64,000 nt of DNA, from positions 2,630,001 to 2,694,000 of the forward strand of contig NZ_CP100351.1 in assembly GCF_024204645.1 (NCBI RefSeq), in the 5' to 3' direction. Below are positions 19,236 through 27,297 of the stretch, piece after piece (within the stretch, counting starts at the first letter, position 1; each line of letters starts with the position of its first letter). Origin of the DNA: Desulfomicrobium sp. ZS1 (lineage in GTDB: Bacteria > Desulfobacterota > Desulfovibrionia > Desulfovibrionales > Desulfomicrobiaceae). A program made the position numbers and the translations under genes. Below the pieces are notes generated by a model. The model searched no databases and was not told the DNA's origin. It worked only from the letters and a program-made list of their open reading frames with translations.

Positions 19236-20897
19236 GTGACAGCCCCCGGCGCATCCGCCCCTTTCCGCTATCGACTGGCCCATCAGGAGAGCCTGCTCGG
19301 CGTGGCCTACTTCAGCCCTGAACCTGCCGAATCCCTGACTTTGGAGCAATGCCTGGAACATGTCCGCCGCACGCCCAACGATGAGTTCATGCGCGCCCAT
19401 GTCCGCCCCCGCTTGGCCGCTCTCGATGCGGACAGTCTGTGCGCCATGCATGCGGATGCCGACCCCGTCATCAAGAGCCTGATTCTCGAAGCCGTGCTCC
19501 TGACCCCGGCCCACTCAGCACTGTGGGAGCGGATGCGGACGCAGGCGCAGGCGGATCTGACTCCGCAGCTCTTTCTGACCAGCGCGTCCATGCATGACCA
19601 TGACCTTCACGCCCGCGCAAGCCGCCTGCTGGCCGCGAACATTTTCGAGCACAAGCCCCTGCCAGACGACATTGCCGCCCTGCCTCTCGAACCGGCCCGG
19701 GAGCAGGTCGCGCTTGACCCGGCCGGGATCAAGGCCGCGCTTGCGCCCTTGCCCCCGTGTCCCAGGCGGCCGGCAAAGCAGACGTACACGCTGGCCATGG
19801 AGAGACTCTATGGCCTCGGCATCCTGGACGGCCCGCAGATGCGCCATCACGCGTCCCTGGCCCCGTGGGGGGTGCTGCAGCGTTGGCGGCTGGACCGCAC
19901 GACGCGCTGCGGCAGCTTCAACCACCGCCTGGAAGGGCTCATGACCAGCTACGGCCGGGGGCTGTGCCTGGAAGATGCGCAGGCATCCTTGGCCATGGAG
20001 ATCGTGGAACGCTACAGTTCCTTCGCCGACATCCGGGGCCAGCGCATCTCGGGCAGCCTGGATGAAGACGAAATTCGAGTGGGCAGCTGCCGCGAACTGG
20101 GCGACATGGCCATGGACCCGAATAGCATGCGCCTTGAAGCGCCCTACGCGCAGCAGCCCCTGCACTGGATGACCGCCCACGACAAAAACGGACAGGCACG
20201 GTTCGTTCCGGTCCAATCCGTATATCTGTTCACCAATCTGGATGAGATCCGCCTGTTCAGCGGGCTGGGCTCCACGGGACTGGCCTCGGGGAATACCCCG
20301 GAAGAGGCCAAAGTCAGCGGGCTGCTTGAAGTCGTGGAACGCGATGCCGAGGCAGTCAGCGTGTTCGATCCTTCGCGTTGTTTTCGGATTCGGAGCAGTG
20401 ACGCCGGCGTACACGCGGTACTCGAACGCTACCGCGAGCAGGGCATTGACCCTGTTTTTCAGGATCTGACCACGGACCTGGGCGTACCCTGCTATAAATG
20501 TTTCGTGCATCTGCTGGATGGGGCGCTGGTCAAAGCCACGGGCGCATCCCTGTCGGGCCTGCGGGCGGCGCTGTCGGCCCTGACCGAAACGCCTTTCCCC
20601 TTTCCCGGCACGGAAGCATCGGCGCCCGGTCCGGACGGTCTGCCCGTGCGCATGCTCGAAGACCTGCCCGACTCTTCCACGGGTTCGGCCGCAGGCGACC
20701 TGGCCCTGCTCGAAGCGATCCTGGACGCACAGGGCCTTTCGCCTCTCTACGCCAACCTGACCAAACGCGAGCTGCGGCTGCCGGTCTTTCGCGCCATTGT
20801 GCCAGGTCTTGAGATTGTCTCGGACTTCGACCGCTTCACGCGCATCAGTCCGCGCCTGTGGAGGGATGTGCTCAGACTGAAGGGAACAGGCGCCTGA
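19236..20897 (+). CDS. YcaO-domain protein with a 200-residue N-terminal extension
   Basis: YcaO proteins use ATP to activate amide carbonyls. The best-known members form azolines or thioamides in peptides, and others act in protein modification. The C-terminal two thirds carry the two conserved helices: SYGRGLCLEDAQASLAMEIVERYS near residue 240, and LASGNTPEEAKVSGLLEVVERDAE near residue 360. These supply the glutamates that bind ATP-Mg. The first 200 residues are alanine/leucine-rich and of unknown role. There is no C-terminal PXPXP tail of azoline-forming cyclodehydratases and no precursor-peptide gene beside it. The GTG start at 19236 has AGGAG 6 nt upstream. Its 3' end overlaps convergent ybeY by 26 nt. 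Confidence 0.85.
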   Translation: MTAPGASAPFRYRLAHQESLLGVAYFSPEPAESLTLEQCLEHVRRTPNDEFMRAHVRPRLAALDADSLCAMHADADPVIKSLILEAVLLTPAHSALWERMRTQAQADLTPQLFLTSASMHDHDLHARASRLLAANIFEHKPLPDDIAALPLEPAREQVALDPAGIKAALAPLPPCPRRPAKQTYTLAMERLYGLGILDGPQMRHHASLAPWGVLQRWRLDRTTRCGSFNHRLEGLMTSYGRGLCLEDAQASLAMEIVERYSSFADIRGQRISGSLDEDEIRVGSCRELGDMAMDPNSMRLEAPYAQQPLHWMTAHDKNGQARFVPVQSVYLFTNLDEIRLFSGLGSTGLASGNTPEEAKVSGLLEVVERDAEAVSVFDPSRCFRIRSSDAGVHAVLERYREQGIDPVFQDLTTDLGVPCYKCFVHLLDGALVKATGASLSGLRAALSALTETPFPFPGTEASAPGPDGLPVRMLEDLPDSSTGSAAGDLALLEAILDAQGLSPLYANLTKRELRLPVFRAIVPGLEIVSDFDRFTRISPRLWRDVLRLKGTGA

Positions 20898-21312
20898 AGG
20901 ATTCGTCAGCGTCAAGCCGGACCGAATCCACCGCGAGCTCGGTCAGCGCCTCCATCTTTGGGCCGTGATCGTGACCCATGAGATGCAGCAGGCCGTGGGC
21001 CAGCAGGCGCACGGTGTATTCGTGGGGATCCTGGTTGTAGAGCCGACATTCCCGGACCAATGTCTCGACGGAGAGCACCAGGTCCCCGAGCCAGTCTTCG
21101 TCACCGGGGAAGCTGAGCACGTTGGTCGGACCCAGGCAGCCCATGTATTGGCCGTTCAACTCGGCCATTTCCCGATCATCGACAATGCGCAGGGAGAGCT
21201 GCCACTCATCAAGGCCAAAGGCCAGGGCCAGACCTTCGAAAATCTCCATGAGCTCAGGCCCCGACAAAGGAAAACGCGGATCGACAGGCACGGTTTGGTC
21301 CAGATGCAGCAT
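20872..21312 (-). CDS. ybeY: Endoribonuclease YbeY (rRNA maturation)
   Basis: This is a single-strand endoribonuclease for 16S rRNA 3'-end maturation and ribosome quality control. The 146-residue protein has the metal-binding motif HGLLHLMGHDHG near residue 115 and the conserved NVLSFPGDE segment. The C-terminus is of normal length. Its start codon overlaps the phoH stop region at 21312, the common phoH-ybeY arrangement, implying translational coupling. Confidence 0.93.
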   Translation of the reverse strand: MLHLDQTVPVDPRFPLSGPELMEIFEGLALAFGLDEWQLSLRIVDDREMAELNGQYMGCLGPTNVLSFPGDEDWLGDLVLSVETLVRECRLYNQDPHEYTVRLLAHGLLHLMGHDHGPKMEALTELAVDSVRLDADESFRRLFPSV

Positions 21313-22346
21313 CAGCCCTCCCGCGCCGGCGTGACCCGGCGGCCCTTGCCGCGCGCGGTCGGCCTGGATGCGTCGGCCTCGCGTGACAGGGTGGCCTTAC
21401 GGTGCTGGTCATAGGCACGGACAATGCGCCCCACCAGCGGATGGCGAATGACGTCCGCCTCGGTGAAATGGATCATGGCAACGCCCTGCACATCCTTCAA
21501 CACTTCCATGGCCTGCACCAGACCCGACCCGATATGCCCAGGCAGGTCGATCTGGGTGATGTCACCAGTGACAACGGCCCGAGAACCGTAGCCCAGGCGG
21601 GTCAGAAACATCTTCATCTGTTCGGGGGACGTGTTCTGGGCTTCGTCGAGAATGACAAAGGCGTTGTTCAGGGTGCGGCCGCGCATGAAGGCCAGGGGTG
21701 CGATCTCGATGGCTCCGGTGCCGATCATTTCCTGGACCTTAGTGTAGTCGAGCATGTCGTGCAGGGCGTCATAAAGCGGACGCAGGTACGGATTTATCTT
21801 CTCCACCAGATCGCCGGGCAGAAAACCCAGTTTTTCGCCCGCTTCCACGGCCGGCCGGGTCAGGATCAGGCGCTTGACCTTTTTCTGCAAAAACAAAGAC
21901 ACGCCCACGGCCACGGCCAGATACGTCTTGCCCGTACCGGCCGGACCAATGCCCAAAGTCAGATCCAGTTCGCGCAGGGAGTGCAGGTACTCGCGCTGGG
22001 TCACGGTTTTGGGGCAGACCGTCTTGCGGGATGAAACCGCGAACAGCGCTTCCTGATAGTATGTTTTGAGCGGCGTGGACGGGTCCCGCAGCATGATGCG
22101 CAGACTCTGCTCGATGTCGCGCTCGAAAAGCTGATGCCCGCCCCGCACCAGATCGTAAATCTGGGCGAAATACCGGCAGACCAGACCGACCATGAGCGGG
22201 TCTTCGCCGGAAATGGAGAGTTCATTGCCCCGGCTCTCGACCCGCACGCCGGTCATCCCGGCCACGGTGTCCAGATGCGCATTCCCGGGACCAAAGACTT
22301 CGCGGGTGAAGTCCATGTTTTCAAAAGCTATTTCCTGAGTTTCCAT
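21312..22346 (-). CDS. phoH: PhoH-like ATPase
   Basis: The 344-residue protein of the PhoH/YbeZ family is a predicted RNA-linked ATPase that works with YbeY. It has an N-terminal KH-like region and the P-loop LGIGPAGTGKTYLAVAVGV near residue 145. Also present are RPAVEAGEKLGFLPGD, LNNAFVILDEAQNTSPEQMKM (Walker B), GSRAVVTGDITQIDLP, and VRHPLVGRIVRAYD. The C-terminal tail is basic. It is divergent from a small hypothetical gene, and the 156 nt between them should hold promoters for both. Confidence 0.93.
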   Translation of the reverse strand: METQEIAFENMDFTREVFGPGNAHLDTVAGMTGVRVESRGNELSISGEDPLMVGLVCRYFAQIYDLVRGGHQLFERDIEQSLRIMLRDPSTPLKTYYQEALFAVSSRKTVCPKTVTQREYLHSLRELDLTLGIGPAGTGKTYLAVAVGVSLFLQKKVKRLILTRPAVEAGEKLGFLPGDLVEKINPYLRPLYDALHDMLDYTKVQEMIGTGAIEIAPLAFMRGRTLNNAFVILDEAQNTSPEQMKMFLTRLGYGSRAVVTGDITQIDLPGHIGSGLVQAMEVLKDVQGVAMIHFTEADVIRHPLVGRIVRAYDQHRKATLSREADASRPTARGKGRRVTPAREG

Positions 22347-22502
22347 GCGTTTTCAGACTCCGGATGAATTGTTTGAAAATACGTACCCACCTCCAGCTCC
22401 ATTTGCAAATCTCTCCGGACTCCCGTAGAAGCTGAACTTTGACATCAAAGATTTTCAGCAACACAAAGCATCGATTCCAGGCCCGCCAGTGGCCGAAAAA
22501 AT

Positions 22503-22886
22503 ATGAGTACAAAGAGTAGAGAAGAAACCAGCCAACTGCCGGCCGTCAGGCAGGAAACGCAACTTGCTTTTCAAGAAGCAAAAAGCATGGTGAGGAAAGC
22601 TTTCGTGACCGCAATCAAGACCAATCTCGCATTTTTGGCCTGTTCGGGCATGTATGCCTACCGATCCGGACAGCGCTTCTGGGAGCAAAAAGGCAGTTCC
22701 TGGTGGGCCAAGTCCCGGGCCTTTTCCAAAACCGCCTACCTGGCCCTGCAGGAAGACGCCTTTGGATCCGACATCGTCATTGAAACCCTCGATATCGACC
22801 GCATTCTGGAGGAAGGTAAACCCACCCTCTCCATCCCGTCCACGCCCGAAGCCGTGGACGAAATGGTGCACAAGAAAAAGCACTAG
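22503..22886 (+). CDS. Hypothetical protein, 127 residues
   Basis: I do not recognise the family. The protein begins MSTKSREETSQLPAVRQET and has a mildly hydrophobic centre (AFVTAIKTNLAFLACSGMYAY) that could be a membrane-associated helix, a tryptophan-rich WEQKGSSWWAKSRAF segment and a charged tail ending HKKKH. The reading frame is more convincing than the opposite-strand one because of its amphipathic composition and because it ends neatly against moaA (4 nt convergent overlap). The Shine-Dalgarno is weak (GTGGCCG), which lowers confidence. Confidence 0.55.
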   Translation: MSTKSREETSQLPAVRQETQLAFQEAKSMVRKAFVTAIKTNLAFLACSGMYAYRSGQRFWEQKGSSWWAKSRAFSKTAYLALQEDAFGSDIVIETLDIDRILEEGKPTLSIPSTPEAVDEMVHKKKH

Positions 22887-23875
22887 CCTCCGATGGCCGT
22901 CATGGCCCGATCACAGACCTGATTGTGCTCGCGATCCTGAAGCAGGCGATAGCCCATGGGCTTTTCCGCATTGGCGCGGGCAAAAAAGTCGAGCAGGTCC
23001 TGCATAGTGTGTCCCGGATCGCGCAAAATGGAGCGAACGTCATATTCCCGATCTGAAAAAAGGCAGGTGCGCAGCTTGCCGTCGGAGGTGACCCGGAAGC
23101 GGTTGCAGCTCTCGCAGAAATGGTTGCTGACCGCCGAAATGACCCCAATCCTCCCGGACCCTCCGGAAATTCCGTACATCCGCGCCGGACCGCTGTTGCG
23201 GGACGCTTCAAGCACCTCCTCAAGAGACACCAGTTTCTCCACCTCGGCGATGATCTCCTCGGCAGGCCAGTAATTTTCACGACTCCAGCGCGACTGATAA
23301 CCGATGGGCATAAACTCGATAAAACGCACATCCACCCCTTTCTCACGGGCGAAATCCACGAATCCGGGCAGCTCGTCGTCGTTGATTCCCTTTAGGGCCA
23401 CAACATTGACCTTGACCCGGAGCCCGCCCGCGAGACAGGCATCGATGCCCGCCCGGACCTGATCATAGGCGTCGACCTTGGTTATTTCCTCAAATTTCTT
23501 GCGCTGCAAGGTATCAAGCGAAATATTCAGGCAGGAGACGCCGGCCTCGCGCAGTTCGCCGATGCGGCCCGCGAGCATGGTTCCGTTGGTGGTGATGCGC
23601 AAATCCAGATCAGGATACTTGGCATGCAGACGCCCCGTGAAAGGAATGAAATCCCTGCGCGCGAAGGGTTCCCCTCCGGTCAGACGAACCTTCTCCACCC
23701 CGGCCTCTTTGGCCACATCCACCAGTTCGGCCATCTCCTCGAAAGTCAGAATCTGTTCATGAGGCATGAAAGTCCATTCAGACGAGGGCCTGCAATACAG
23801 GCATCGTAAATTGCAGCGGTCGGTGATGCTCAGCCTTAGATAACTGACTTTTCTGCCGTGAGAATCGATTAACAT
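22883..23875 (-). CDS. moaA: GTP 3',8-cyclase (molybdenum cofactor biosynthesis)
   Basis: This is a radical-SAM enzyme for the first step of molybdopterin synthesis. The 330-residue protein has the N-terminal cluster motif in DRCNLRCLYCRPS, the GGEPFARRDF box, and the C-terminal cluster cysteines in CESCNRFRVTSDGKLRTC. It ends in the essential double glycine (MTAIGG). The start at 23875 has GAGGT 6 nt upstream and gives the usual MLIDSHGRKVSYLRLSITD opening. Molybdopterin is needed by formate dehydrogenases, consistent with selC in the same window. It stands apart from other moa genes; the MoaE-like gene lies 7 kb away. Confidence 0.95.
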   Translation of the reverse strand: MLIDSHGRKVSYLRLSITDRCNLRCLYCRPSSEWTFMPHEQILTFEEMAELVDVAKEAGVEKVRLTGGEPFARRDFIPFTGRLHAKYPDLDLRITTNGTMLAGRIGELREAGVSCLNISLDTLQRKKFEEITKVDAYDQVRAGIDACLAGGLRVKVNVVALKGINDDELPGFVDFAREKGVDVRFIEFMPIGYQSRWSRENYWPAEEIIAEVEKLVSLEEVLEASRNSGPARMYGISGGSGRIGVISAVSNHFCESCNRFRVTSDGKLRTCLFSDREYDVRSILRDPGHTMQDLLDFFARANAEKPMGYRLLQDREHNQVCDRAMTAIGG

Positions 23876-23937
23876 AAGTATACCTCGCGCAAGTGTTGTG
23901 GCTATCACTAGTATGTCCGGCAGGACAGGATGTAAAG

Positions 23938-25434
23938 TCAGCGATGCCCTTCAAGGCGAAGGCTTTCTTCCAGAGCGGGGTCGATGACCGGGCGCACCGT
24001 GCGCAAAACCTTGTCCACTCCGACCATCCCCAAAGCCGCGCCCTTTATGGGCCGCACATCCTTGACCAGGCACAGGAGCACCTCGCCCCGATCCGCCATT
24101 TTCAAATGACTGGCAAGTGCCGCCAGCGCCGCCGCCTGCTGGATAGTCTGCTCGGGCACTTCCTGGGCCGGGAAGTCGCGCTTGACAATGACGTGCGCGC
24201 CGGGACCATCCTGGGCGTGCAGCCAGTAATCGAAGGGGCTGGCGGCCTGGGTCAAGAGCTGGTGATTGGCCTGGGCGCTGCGGCCGCGAACGATAAGAAA
24301 CCCGTCGGAGGAGCGATAGGCCTGAACCTTGATCTTGCGATACTTGGCCGGGAGCACTACAGGCGGGGGCGCTTTTACGCTACGCCCAGGCAGGGACTCG
24401 GCCGGCATCACGCCCTGACGGGCCGCGTCCAACTCCCGCTGGAGGGCCAGAACACGGGCGGCGACAATGCCAAGCCCCCTCTCACCCTTGGCCGCGCGCG
24501 CAAAAAAACGTTCCATGTTTTCACGCACCGTCAAACCCGGATCAAGGCGAAGCTCCACGTCCTCGCCGTGCTCATCCGCAAGGCGCAGCACGGCCAGCCG
24601 GACATTCTTGTCCAGATGATGCAGATGGGCCTGCAAAATAAGTCCCTCACGACGTTTTTCGATCATACCCTGCAAACGTTTGTGATCATCCTGCACCCGC
24701 TCCAGGGCGCGGCGGATGCGACGGATATTGCGAGCCACGGCGCTGTCCGCACCGGCATGAGCCCGCTCGAGGCCCGCCAGGGTTTGGCCGTGGGCCTTCT
24801 GCGCAGCCTCCAGAGCGCTGGAACAGGCGCCCCCGTCCTGCAAGGGCCAAAGCCTGACTTGGGGCCGACCCTGGTGATCGAACCCATGATAAAAAATGGA
24901 AACGGTTCCGGCCTTGAGGCTCTCCAAAACGGACTCTGCCTCGCCCTGCGAAACCGAGCGCAGGTGATGACGCAACGGTGGGGTCAGGTGAGGCAACTCT
25001 CTCCACAGGCCGTCCTCGCTTTTGATGCGCTCAAGTTCCGGCCAGACCGGCTCGCTCCCGAATTCTGGCGGTAACACGTCCGTCAGCAGCGGAGCCGCCG
25101 CCAAATCAAGGATGAGCCATTTGCCTTCGCCCGGCGACAACTCCAGGGCCAGACGCCGCAGCGGCCAGTCCGAAACAAGCCCCAGGACGCGGCGCCCCTT
25201 CAGGCGTTTGCGCAGCCACATGGCGCGTCCTGACGGATTAGGCGGGTTTTCGGGCTTGTGAGAGCAAAGATAGAGAAACGGCGTGGGCTTGGCGGTGCAC
25301 AACACAAGATATCCGGCTCGGCCTAGATCTATGGTCCAGGTCTCAGGGAGAGGCGTAAAGACTTTCTCCACGCGCATGCCGACGATGCGCTCGGCCAATT
25401 CCCTGGCCACAAAACAAAAAACACTGGCATCCAT
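23938..25434 (-). CDS. rqcH: NFACT-family ribosome quality-control protein (RqcH/FbpA-like)
   Basis: NFACT proteins bind stalled 50S subunits and, in bacteria, direct C-terminal alanine tailing of nascent chains. The 498-residue protein begins MDASVFCFVARELAERIVGMRVEKV (NFACT-N). A helical middle follows (residues about 230-330). The C-terminal NFACT-R domain has YRSSDGFLIVRGRSAQANHQLL, WLHAQDGPGAHVIVK and VRPIKGAALGMVGV. It is shorter than the Firmicutes proteins. The start at 25434 is preferred because an upstream in-frame ATG (25467) lies inside the dksA terminator; GGTGG precedes the chosen ATG. The symbol is used by homology. Confidence 0.85.
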   Translation of the reverse strand: MDASVFCFVARELAERIVGMRVEKVFTPLPETWTIDLGRAGYLVLCTAKPTPFLYLCSHKPENPPNPSGRAMWLRKRLKGRRVLGLVSDWPLRRLALELSPGEGKWLILDLAAAPLLTDVLPPEFGSEPVWPELERIKSEDGLWRELPHLTPPLRHHLRSVSQGEAESVLESLKAGTVSIFYHGFDHQGRPQVRLWPLQDGGACSSALEAAQKAHGQTLAGLERAHAGADSAVARNIRRIRRALERVQDDHKRLQGMIEKRREGLILQAHLHHLDKNVRLAVLRLADEHGEDVELRLDPGLTVRENMERFFARAAKGERGLGIVAARVLALQRELDAARQGVMPAESLPGRSVKAPPPVVLPAKYRKIKVQAYRSSDGFLIVRGRSAQANHQLLTQAASPFDYWLHAQDGPGAHVIVKRDFPAQEVPEQTIQQAAALAALASHLKMADRGEVLLCLVKDVRPIKGAALGMVGVDKVLRTVRPVIDPALEESLRLEGHR

Positions 25435-25446
25435 GAATCCACCCCG

Positions 25447-25480
25447 AAAAAAAAGCGCGTCCCGCAAACGGCACGCGCTT
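25447..25480 (-). terminator. Rho-independent terminator of dksA
   Basis: The stem AAGCGCGTGCCG/CGGGACGCGCTT has one internal mismatch and a TTTG loop and is followed by eight T on the minus strand. It lies 27 nt past the dksA stop and runs into the Shine-Dalgarno of the next gene. Confidence 0.85.
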
Positions 25481-25506
25481 CAACGGACATTGAGCATCAG
25501 GCGGGT

Positions 25507-25869
25507 CTAGTCGCCACGCAAGCGCTCTTCTTCTTCTCTGCGGCTCTTGCATTCGATACACAAGGTGGTCATCGGACGGGCTTTGAGGCGCGGAATTCCG
25601 ATTTCGTCACCGCAATCTTCACAAATTCCGAAAGTACCGTCTTCGATACGGTCCAAGGCCTCGTTAATTTTCTTGATCAGTTTACGGTCCCGATCGCGCA
25701 AGCGCAGAGTGAAAGTCCGATCGGATTCGGCGGATGCTCTGTCGGCGGGATCGGAATAATATTCCACGTGGTCCGACATTTCTTCAATGGTCGCCTCACC
25801 CTGCCGCTGGATATCGTCAATCATCTGTGTCAAATATTCTTTGAAGAACTCAAGGTCTTTGGCTTCCAT
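25507..25869 (-). CDS. dksA: RNA polymerase-binding transcription factor DksA
   Basis: DksA binds the secondary channel of RNA polymerase and works with ppGpp. The 120-residue protein has an N-terminal coiled coil, a DPADRAS-x-ES-x-RTF segment with the conserved DPADR-type tip, and a C-terminal four-cysteine zinc finger (CEDCG ... CIECK). A GGAGG Shine-Dalgarno precedes the ATG. It is bounded by its own promoter and terminator, so it is monocistronic. Confidence 0.94.
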   Translation of the reverse strand: MEAKDLEFFKEYLTQMIDDIQRQGEATIEEMSDHVEYYSDPADRASAESDRTFTLRLRDRDRKLIKKINEALDRIEDGTFGICEDCGDEIGIPRLKARPMTTLCIECKSRREEEERLRGD

Positions 25870-25908
25870 GATACTTCCTCCTGCACGCCTGTTGACTTAG
25901 GGAGAGTG

Positions 25909-25937
25909 TTTCTATTCACTGAAAAGCAAAAAGTAAA
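25909..25937 (-). promoter_or_regulatory. Putative sigma70 promoter of dksA
   Basis: On the minus strand TTTACT and TAGAAA are separated by 17 nt, about 40 nt upstream of the dksA ATG. Confidence 0.45.
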
Positions 25938-26028
25938 GCCCTTGACCGGTCCGCCGGATTTCCCAACCCATTCAAGTTTTTAACCGCCTTTCAGCGCCAC
26001 CTCAAGCATATCTGCGCAGATCCGCCAA

Positions 26029-26569
26029 AAAAGATGCCTCCGGGGTGCAGGGGACGCGTCCCCTGCACCCCGGACATTTGTCATTCTCAACCCCTCCCCG
26101 CACCGCCTCAAGCGTGTCGGCGGGGTCCGGACAAGGGGTGGCGGCTGTCTGACTGAGCCAGGCATCGTTTGCTTCCTGGCCGTTTGCCGTACAAAACGCG
26201 GCAGAATGTTCGAACCTCAAGGCCGGGAAGCATTACGAGGCCGGCGAAGGAGTTCCGGCAGCCCTTGTCCGGATTCCGCCGACAGGCGTTGTCACGCAGA
26301 AAAAGATGCCTCCGGCGGGCAGGGGACACGTCCCCTGCACCCCTGACATTTATCATTTATCCCTCCCCGCATCACCTCAAGCGTGTCGGCGGAATCCGGG
26401 CAAGGGGTGTCGGCTGTCTGACTGAGCCCGGAATCGTTTGCTTCCTGGCCGTTTGCCGTACGAAGCGCGGCAGAATGCCCAAACCTCAAGGCCGGGAAGC
26501 ATTACGAGACCGGCGAAGGAGTTCCGGCAGCCCTTGTCCGGATTCCGCCGACAGGCGCTGTCACGCAGA
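26029..26569. repeat. Two tandem copies of a ~270 bp non-coding repeat
   Basis: Copy 1 (26029-26300) and copy 2 (26301-26569) share almost all sequence. Each starts AAAAGATGCCTCCGG and ends GTCACGCAG. A third partial start occurs at 26570. Open frames in both copies are parallel and lack ribosome-binding sites, so I treat the unit as non-coding. It lies between dksA and the tRNA cluster. Confidence 0.85.
26039..26074. repeat. 36 bp perfect palindrome in repeat copy 1
   Basis: The arms of CCGGGGTGCAGGGGAC-type sequence meet at ACGCGT with no loop. Copy 2 keeps only 9 bp arms (GCAGGGGAC/GTCCCCTGC), so the structure has decayed there or been perfected here. Confidence 0.85.
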
Positions 26570-26605
26570 AAAAGATGAAGAGACAACCACCCCGCCCTTC
26601 GGGCA

Positions 26606-26625
26606 CCCCTCCTTGGCAGGAGGGG
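26606..26625. repeat. Short hairpin CCCCTCCT/AGGAGGGG
   Basis: An 8 bp stem with a TGGC loop lies in the stretch between the tandem repeats and the tRNA promoter. No T-run follows on either strand, so it is a stem-loop of unknown role. Confidence 0.5.
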
Positions 26626-26710
26626 AGTTCTCGACAAAGGGCCAACCGCGAGGCACCCCGCCCGCCCCCCTGCGGAACGCCTCCGGAAAGAAAAAAAACT
26701 ATTTTTTTAA

Positions 26711-26737
26711 TTGACAGCCAGCACCGCCCTTTATAAA
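26711..26737 (+). promoter_or_regulatory. Putative promoter of the tRNA cluster
   Basis: A consensus TTGACA (26711-26716) and TATAAA (26732-26737) lie 17 nt before the first tRNA. The 15 nt spacing is shorter than ideal. Confidence 0.55.
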
Positions 26738-26753
26738 CACGTTTCCTCGTTGA

Positions 26754-26828
<75 letters not shown>

Positions 26829-26835
26829 CAACGAA

Positions 26836-26910
<75 letters not shown>

Positions 26911-26917
26911 AAGTTCT

Positions 26918-26992
<75 letters not shown>

Positions 26993-27000
26993 GATTTTCC

Positions 27001-27024
27001 GGCCGGTCCCTGACCGGCCTTTCC
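27001..27024 (+). terminator. Terminator after the Gly-Cys-Gly tRNA transcript
   Basis: An 8 bp stem GGCCGGTC/GACCGGCC with a CCT loop is followed by TTTCCTTT. Confidence 0.8.
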
Positions 27025-27096
27025 TTTCAGACGGACCAAAATGCAAAAAATGCTTGCCTCATGACGGTCTTCTGATTAGGACAGCCTCACTTCGAG

Positions 27097-27172
<76 letters not shown>

Positions 27173-27181
27173 CAAAAAATT

Positions 27182-27211
27182 AAGGCCGGTTTGTCCGGCC
27201 TTTTTCTTTTT
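27182..27211 (+). terminator. Terminator after the third tRNA-Gly
   Basis: An 8 bp stem AAGGCCGG/CCGGCCTT with a TTTGT loop is followed by TTTCTTTTT. Confidence 0.85.
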
Positions 27212-27297
27212 CTCCGCAGCACACGTCCGCGCCCCAACGAATTCAAAACATCCCCGATCCGTCAGGGCGTCACGGCCACCCCCTCTTCCTGCCGTTC

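Noticed and set aside
19515-20915. 466-codon minus-strand frame opposite the YcaO gene
   Set aside because: The plus-strand YcaO signatures are unmistakable; the antisense frame has R/Q/G-rich shadow composition.
22455-22883. 142-codon minus-strand frame opposite the 127-residue hypothetical gene
   Set aside because: Of the two overlapping frames, the plus one has the more protein-like composition and ends at moaA; the minus one is H/G/F-rich.
26029-26580. Possible CRISPR array
   Set aside because: There are only two units of 270 bp with no short repeats or variable spacers.
26108-26637. Repeated short minus-strand frames in the tandem repeat
   Set aside because: Both arise from the same repeated DNA, have no ribosome sites and match no family, so I treat the repeat as non-coding.
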